In this document: positions 40,936 through 45,528 of the stretch, one piece after another | Layout of the letters: each line of letters begins with the position of its first letter | How positions within the stretch are numbered: the first letter of the stretch is position 1 | From: RGIG4140 sp045635565 | GTDB lineage: Bacteria; Pseudomonadota; Alphaproteobacteria; CAAHEQ01; UBA3637 | DNA: 45,528 bases | Assembly: GCA_045635565.1 (NCBI GenBank) | Contig: JAZTVX010000048.1 | Coordinates: 1-45,528, forward strand | Reading direction: 5' to 3' | Notes under the pieces: model-generated | Told to the model about the DNA's origin: nothing | Seen by the model: the letters and a program-made list of their open reading frames with translations, nothing else | Database searches by the model: none | Translations under genes and position numbers: made by a program

Positions 40936-41718
40936 TCAGTGTTTGACGTAATTTTGATTTCGCATAACGGAACGGTATTGCCAACCGTAAATAACCTGTG
41001 GTTCGGTTCCAATTCGAACTTGTTCTTTTCCAACATTGCGTGCTAAATGATGGAGAAGTCTGTCTTCTCGGGCAATAAATAGTTCCGGATATGGTTCGTC
41101 CGGTAAATATGTATGTAACAAAGACGGGTCTTTTTCAATTTTGAGGGCAATATCAATAACTTTTCTTGAAAAACACATGGTTGGGCCTGATAAACCACTG
41201 TAATTTGTGCTAAAAACGGTTGTATCAATGTTTTCGGTTACAATATACGCATTGCGTGAATGGGAAATGTCGATTCCTGATTGTTTATTCAGTTCATTGT
41301 TGACGGTTTCAAGATAAGTCGGAGCATACCAATCATCATCGTCAATTTTACAAAAATAATCATATTGATTCAAATCAATATCTCGTACGGTATCCAATAG
41401 GTTGTGCAATTGTCCTCGATTGGCATCATAACGAACTGTCAGCCGTTTATCTTTTTTGAATTGTTTCCATTCTTGTTCTAAGGTGAGTTTGCTCCAATGT
41501 TCGTCAACGCCTTTGACGGAAATGCTGATGTCAAAATTTTGATATGTTTGATTCATAAGACGAAATACTTGTCCCGACAAAAAAATCGGACGTTTGAAAC
41601 TACTGACACATAACAAAAAACGATGATTTTTTTTGTGCCATTCAATCGGTTTCATGAAAGTTGATACGATTGCCATTGTTATCAGAACAAACAAGACAGT
41701 CAGCTTTAATTTTTGCAT
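40936..41718 (-). CDS. Membrane-anchored GT-A (family 2-like) glycosyltransferase
   Basis: 260 residues. N-terminal transmembrane segment (about 5-22), then a GT-A fold: strand RFLLCVSSFKRP at 33-44 and the metal/nucleotide-binding DDDDW at 126-130, preceded by YFCKI. Acceptor-side sequence GPTMCFSRK lies near 178. Short for the family but with the core present. It probably adds a sugar to an envelope glycan; the substrate is unknown. It follows slyX by 8 bases and its ribosome-binding site overlaps the slyX stop. Confidence 0.8.
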   Translation of the reverse strand: MQKLKLTVLFVLITMAIVSTFMKPIEWHKKNHRFLLCVSSFKRPIFLSGQVFRLMNQTYQNFDISISVKGVDEHWSKLTLEQEWKQFKKDKRLTVRYDANRGQLHNLLDTVRDIDLNQYDYFCKIDDDDWYAPTYLETVNNELNKQSGIDISHSRNAYIVTENIDTTVFSTNYSGLSGPTMCFSRKVIDIALKIEKDPSLLHTYLPDEPYPELFIAREDRLLHHLARNVGKEQVRIGTEPQVIYGWQYRSVMRNQNYVKH

Positions 41719-41726
41719 TGTTTCTC

Positions 41727-41933
41727 CTAGTAATGAGGGGGACGTGTTTCTTCGGATAATGGTTTGACGGGTGATTCTTTTACCGCTTCAAGCAGTAATT
41801 TATTTTGAGCCGCCAGTGCATCTATCATTTTAGATAAACGAATCAATTCGTCATTGATTTCTTCAAGCATTTTTTCATGATTGGCAATATAAATTTCCAA
41901 AAAAGTTATTTGTTCTTGAATGGTTGGCATCAT
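41727..41933 (-). CDS. slyX: SlyX family protein
   Basis: 68 residues forming one long coiled coil (about 3-50, EEINDELIRLSKMIDALAAQ), then a short tail ending RPPHY, the conserved SlyX C-terminus. Function of the family is unknown. AAGGA lies 4 bases before the first of two adjacent ATG codons. First gene of a pair with the glycosyltransferase. Confidence 0.85.
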   Translation of the reverse strand: MMPTIQEQITFLEIYIANHEKMLEEINDELIRLSKMIDALAAQNKLLLEAVKESPVKPLSEETRPPHY

Positions 41934-42007
41934 ATATTCCTTGTGTTGTTTTTTTTGTTATCGTAACAAAACAGTGACCTTCTTGCAAGCAAAAAGATAA
42001 AAAACAC

Positions 42008-42036
42008 TTGACATTTTTGATTTTTTAATGTATAAG
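42008..42036 (+). promoter_or_regulatory. Promoter of rpmI-rplT
   Basis: TTGACA (42008-42013), exactly 17-bp spacer, TATAAG (42031-42036). The leader of about 70 bases before rpmI contains small complementary pieces (GCC-AAAAA-GGC; GGCTG/CAGGC) but no clear L20-binding mimic. infC is not upstream. Confidence 0.75.
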
Positions 42037-42114
42037 CGAACCGTCATGCCAAAAAGGCTCAATTCAGGCTGCCTTCAGGTATATGTTAAACGAACTTAAA
42101 ATAAGGAAAGTAAA

Positions 42115-42309
42115 ATGCCTAAATTAAAAACAAAAAGCGCTATTAAAAAACGTGTATCGTTAACAGCGACGGGTAAAGTGAAAGGAACTCAATCTTTCAA
42201 ACGTCACAATTTGTTGTGTAAATCTCAAAAAATGAAACGCAATGCTCGTGGTTCCACAATTATGGGTGAAGTTGTTTCAAAGATTATCAAAAAATATTTA
42301 ATCGGTTAG
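42115..42309 (+). CDS. rpmI: 50S ribosomal protein L35
   Basis: 64 residues, Lys/Arg-rich, with the family opening MPKLKTKSAIKKRV and the signature RHNLLCKSQKMKR. AAGGAAAG precedes the ATG. Always paired with rplT, which starts 10 bases later. Confidence 0.97.
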   Translation: MPKLKTKSAIKKRVSLTATGKVKGTQSFKRHNLLCKSQKMKRNARGSTIMGEVVSKIIKKYLIG

Positions 42310-42319
42310 GAGGTTTATC

Positions 42320-42673
42320 ATGGCAAGAGTTAAACGTGGCACGACTGTTCGTGCAAAGCACAATAAAATCTTAAAAATGGCAAAAGGTTACCGTGGTCGT
42401 AATTCAAAAGTTTTCACGGTTGCTAAAGAAAAAGTCGAAAAAGGTTTGCAATATGCTTACCGTGACCGTCGCAAGAAGAAAACAGAAATCCGTCAATTGT
42501 GGATTGTTCGTATCAATGCGGCCGTTCGTGCAAACGGTATGGTATATTCCCGTTTTATGAATGGTTTAGCCAAAGCCGGCATTCAGTTGGATCGTAAAGT
42601 TTTGGCTGATATCGCTTTGAATGATGCCAAAGCATTCACAGGATTGGTTGAAAAAGCAAAGGCTGCTTTATAA
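42320..42673 (+). CDS. rplT: 50S ribosomal protein L20
   Basis: 117 residues. Typical MARVKRGTTVRAKHNKILK start and the KGYRGRNSKVF and YAYRDRRKKK segments. Binds 23S rRNA early in large-subunit assembly and often represses its own operon. AGGAGG supports the start, and a terminator follows. Confidence 0.98.
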   Translation: MARVKRGTTVRAKHNKILKMAKGYRGRNSKVFTVAKEKVEKGLQYAYRDRRKKKTEIRQLWIVRINAAVRANGMVYSRFMNGLAKAGIQLDRKVLADIALNDAKAFTGLVEKAKAAL

Positions 42674-42689
42674 TCGATTATCATTTTAG

Positions 42690-42722
42690 AAATCCCGCTT
42701 TTTATCAAGGCGGGATTTTTTT
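42690..42722 (+). terminator. Terminator of rpmI-rplT
   Basis: AAATCCCGC / GCGGGATTT stem, followed by a T-run. Confidence 0.9.
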
Positions 42723-42782
42723 GTTGTCATTATCTTGCAAATGATATCAAAAACGGGTATATTGCATATAATAGGTTATACC

Positions 42783-44600
42783 ATGATAAACATCAATAAT
42801 TTAACGTTACAAATCGGTTCCCGTGTTTTGCTGGATAAATCGTCTGTGTTGATTTCTCACGGACAAAAGGTTGGTATTGTCGGTAAAAACGGGTGTGGAA
42901 AATCAACATTGTTTAAAGCACTGCAGGATTTGCAAACAGATGAAATTCAAATATCGTCACATTTAAAAACAGCTTATGTTGAACAAACAATTATAGATAC
43001 ATCGGTATCTGTTATGGATTATGTTTTATCCAAAGACGTTGAATTGATGCAATGTCGTCAGGCCCTTAAAACGGCTTCTCCGATTGAAGTGCCGGAATTA
43101 CTGGAACGATTGAAAATGCTCAATTCCGACGGTGCCGAAGGACGGATTGCACAAATTTTGAACGGATTGGGTTTTCAAGATGATGATTTGAACCGACCGG
43201 TTGCCGATTTTTCCGGTGGTTGGCGTATGCGTTTATCTTTGGCTGGGGCTTTGTTCCAATACTCTGATATTTTATTGCTGGACGAACCGACAAACCATCT
43301 TGATTTGGAAGCAACTATCTGGCTGGAAGACCATTTGACAAAATATAAAGGTACGTTATTGCTTATCAGTCATGATAAAATGCTGTTGAATCGGTTGTGT
43401 GAGTATATTTTGCATTTTGATGAACAAAAATTGGTCATGTATCGGGGTAATTATGATACGTTTGAACAAACCCGAACGGAAAAACGTCGTTTGCAAATGG
43501 CAACACAGGCAAAATTATTGGAAAAGCGAGCCCATTTACAAAGTTATATTGACCGTTTCCGTTATAAGGCAAGTAAGGCAAAACAGGCACAAAGTCGTAT
43601 TAAAATGCTGGAAAAAATGCAGGATGTTTCTGTTTTATCTGTTGATACGAAAGATGTTTTTTGTTTTTTGAAACCCGATAAATTATCACCACCGTTAATA
43701 ACGTTAGATAATGTTTCAACAGGATACGGCTCACGGGTTGTTTTACGAAAATTATCGTTTAGTATTGGATTGAATGAACGGATTGCTTTGTTGGGAAAGA
43801 ATGGAAACGGTAAATCAACCCTGGCAAAATTACTCACGGGGCAGTTGCCTGTTATGGACGGAACCATCAATCGTCTGTCAGGATTAAAAATCGGTTATTT
43901 TGGACAACATCAGGAAGATGATTTGCCTCTTGATGAAACACCACTTGATTATTTCAGAACATTTTTATCAGACAAAACGCCGACCGAGATTCGGTCATAT
44001 CTGGCAGGCTTTGGAATTGACCAAAACAAGGCATTAACCCGTATCGGACGGTTATCGGGTGGGGAAAAGGCTCGGTTAATTTTTGCCCGTATTGCTCTTG
44101 AAAAACCGGCATTGTTGATTTTAGACGAACCGACAAACCATTTGGATATGGACGGACGAGAGGCCTTATTGGAAGCACTGAATGCGTTTGAAGGGTCGGT
44201 TTTACTCATTACGCACGATTTTCATTTAATCGAATTGTTTGCAGATGAATTATGGCTGATTGATAATGGCAGGTGTCTGCCTTATCAAGGGGATTTGTCG
44301 GACTATCGGTCATTTTTATTGGCAAAACAAGAACCGATAAAACCCAAAACACCCGTTGTTTCATCAACGGATTCGGTGAAATTAACACCGGCTCAAATTC
44401 GGCAAATTAAGGCAAAAATCGGACAATTAGAACGACAAATCAATCAATTGACCCAAGAACGGGACGCCTATCAAAAACAATTCGAAACACCGTTGACAAA
44501 AGAACAACTGACAGATATCAATAAACAACTCAAACATATTGAAACAACGCTTGAAACGCTTGAAACACAATGGTTTGAATTAACGGAACAAATCATATAG
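42783..44600 (+). CDS. ABC-F family ATPase (ribosome-associated, Uup/YheS-like)
   Basis: 605 residues from the ATG at 42783 (MININNLTLQIG); the longer frame from 42735 adds 16 residues with no ribosome-binding site. Two ABC domains lie in one chain: Walker A GKNGCGKST at about 34-42 and GKNGNGKST near 330, each with an ABC signature (SGGWRMRLSLAGAL; SGGEKARLIFARIAL) and the ABC-F Walker B LLLDEPTNHLDL. The P-site tRNA interaction linker lies between them (about 225-300, Arg/Lys-rich), and a C-terminal coiled coil follows (about 535-600). There is no membrane domain. Such proteins act on ribosomes (stalling relief or antibiotic protection). Confidence 0.93.
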   Translation: MININNLTLQIGSRVLLDKSSVLISHGQKVGIVGKNGCGKSTLFKALQDLQTDEIQISSHLKTAYVEQTIIDTSVSVMDYVLSKDVELMQCRQALKTASPIEVPELLERLKMLNSDGAEGRIAQILNGLGFQDDDLNRPVADFSGGWRMRLSLAGALFQYSDILLLDEPTNHLDLEATIWLEDHLTKYKGTLLLISHDKMLLNRLCEYILHFDEQKLVMYRGNYDTFEQTRTEKRRLQMATQAKLLEKRAHLQSYIDRFRYKASKAKQAQSRIKMLEKMQDVSVLSVDTKDVFCFLKPDKLSPPLITLDNVSTGYGSRVVLRKLSFSIGLNERIALLGKNGNGKSTLAKLLTGQLPVMDGTINRLSGLKIGYFGQHQEDDLPLDETPLDYFRTFLSDKTPTEIRSYLAGFGIDQNKALTRIGRLSGGEKARLIFARIALEKPALLILDEPTNHLDMDGREALLEALNAFEGSVLLITHDFHLIELFADELWLIDNGRCLPYQGDLSDYRSFLLAKQEPIKPKTPVVSSTDSVKLTPAQIRQIKAKIGQLERQINQLTQERDAYQKQFETPLTKEQLTDINKQLKHIETTLETLETQWFELTEQII

Positions 44601-44608
44601 GAGGATAC

Positions 44609-45528
44609 ATGTTTTTTCATTTATTTCAAAAGGACCCAAAACCATTTAATGAAGGTTTTTTACCGGTTGGTCATGGTCATGAAATTCATTACATGGAATT
44701 TGGCAATCCTAACGGTCAGGTTGTTATTCGGTTTCATGGTGGTCCGGGAGGCAGTACCCATGTTGGTCATGCCCAATCATTTGATTTGAAAAAATATCGG
44801 GTTATCTTGTTCGACCAACGGGGATGTGGGCAATCTCGATTTACGGATTTGCTCGAACGCAATACGACGCAAGAAACGATTTCGGATACGGAAAAATTGC
44901 TGCAACATTTAAATATACCTATGAAAAATTTGATTGTATCAGGGAGTTCATATGGGTCAACATTAGCATTGCTTTTTGCCGAAAAAAATCCGGACAGTGT
45001 TCAAACTTTGTTATTGATGTCAGTCTTTTTGGCACGGAAACAGGATTTAGCATGGGCAGATGAAAACAGTGTCATTTTTTATCCCGATTTAATGCACGAC
45101 ATGAAAAAAGCCTTAAAACCGAAAGAAAATTTGTTGGACGGGTACCATCGTTTATTGTTTTCGGATAGTTATGAACAAATGAAAACAGCCTTAAAATATT
45201 ATGGTTCGTATGAATTTTGTTTAGGGCAAACGCACGCCTGTTTTAAAGACGTGAGCAGTTTATCGGATAAACGGGTAAACAGCCTGAAAATCTTTTTAAC
45301 TTATGAACGGGCAAACATCTTTTTAAAAGAAAATCAGATTTTAAAAAACATTTCCCGTATTAAACACATTCCGACATTGATTGTTCATAACCGATTGGAT
45401 ATGACGTGTCCATTGATTCAAGCATGGGATTTGTCACAAGCCATGGACAATGCTGTTTTGAAAATCAATCCGGATATCGGACATTCAACAAACAACTTAA
45501 AAAAATGTTTTCAAAAACAAGTCGATGC
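44609..45528 (+). CDS. Proline iminopeptidase-like alpha/beta hydrolase (partial at the window end)
   Basis: About 306 residues visible, and the frame is still open at the last base. S33-family features: oxyanion region HGGPGG near 48-53, DQRGCGQS near 77-84, nucleophile Ser in SGSSYGS near 112-118, Asp in HNRLDMTCP, and His in PDIGHS close to the window end. PIPs are about 310-320 residues, so only a few codons are missing. It cleaves N-terminal proline from peptides by analogy with the family. GGAGG is well placed, and it is 8 bases after the ABC-F stop. Confidence 0.88.
   Translation, partial: MFFHLFQKDPKPFNEGFLPVGHGHEIHYMEFGNPNGQVVIRFHGGPGGSTHVGHAQSFDLKKYRVILFDQRGCGQSRFTDLLERNTTQETISDTEKLLQHLNIPMKNLIVSGSSYGSTLALLFAEKNPDSVQTLLLMSVFLARKQDLAWADENSVIFYPDLMHDMKKALKPKENLLDGYHRLLFSDSYEQMKTALKYYGSYEFCLGQTHACFKDVSSLSDKRVNSLKIFLTYERANIFLKENQILKNISRIKHIPTLIVHNRLDMTCPLIQAWDLSQAMDNAVLKINPDIGHSTNNLKKCFQKQVD

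Noticed and set aside
42037..42114. L20 leader regulatory RNA upstream of rpmI
   Set aside because: Only short complementary pieces; no convincing L20-binding mimic, and infC is absent.

Overview
The window is AT-rich chromosomal DNA from a Gram-negative bacterium, most likely a low-GC alphaproteobacterium. Supporting signs are the rsmG-parA-parB cluster beside a probable origin, a STAS-MlaE fusion permease, a two-gene psd-pssA block, outer-membrane beta-barrels, and an initiator tRNA whose third-to-last anticodon-stem pair is A-U instead of G-C. The genetic code is standard. I cannot name a genus.

Layout. 1-406: AT-rich spacer with a 26-bp inverted repeat and an orphan promoter. 407-2673 (minus): parB, parA, rsmG, with two parS sites at the rsmG start and just upstream. 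2674-3950: gene-free, with DnaA boxes and an IHF-like site (probable oriC). 3951-5115: dnaQ and a secreted protein. 5257-9744 (minus): trxB, greA, an M23 peptidase, xseA, tadA. 9809-14560: tightly overlapped rluB, rsmD, an LTA-synthase-like protein, tkt. 14.8-15.06 kb: initiator tRNA followed by a copy of its own 3' end. 15.1-21.0 kb: genus-specific-looking secreted and membrane proteins, including an ADP-ribosyltransferase-like candidate and an autotransporter-type barrel. 21.3-22.1 kb: tRNA-Gly followed by a roughly 165-bp tandem array, each unit starting with the tRNA 3' end. 22.4-27.0 kb: CorC/HlyC-type protein, SHOCT protein, ankyrin protein, and a MORN-repeat gene bracketed by the same repeat family next to tRNA-Pro. 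27.1-31.2 kb: tandem paralogues, tRNA-Leu, psd, pssA, a secreted protein, trmJ. 31.3-34.2 kb: barrel, lysozyme-like protein, an amber-interrupted secreted gene, an anchored protein. 34.3-38.8 kb: MORN protein plus a MlaE/F/D and PqiC-like lipid transport operon. 38.9-45.5 kb: pepA, small genes, glycosyltransferase, slyX, rpmI-rplT, an ABC-F ATPase, and a proline-iminopeptidase-like hydrolase cut by the window end.

The housekeeping parts cover chromosome origin and segregation (oriC, parS, ParAB), replication fidelity (DnaQ), RNA modification (RsmG, RsmD, RluB, TadA, TrmJ), phospholipid synthesis (Psd, PssA) and envelope lipid trafficking (Mla/Pqi-type). The most unusual signal is a family of structured repeats found downstream of three different tRNA genes (fMet, Gly, Pro). 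In each, the 3' end of that tRNA is copied again after a terminator and a hairpin-rich spacer. At the Pro locus a complete protein gene lies between two repeat copies. The architecture resembles the tyrT distal repeats of E. coli, but here it recurs across tRNA species.
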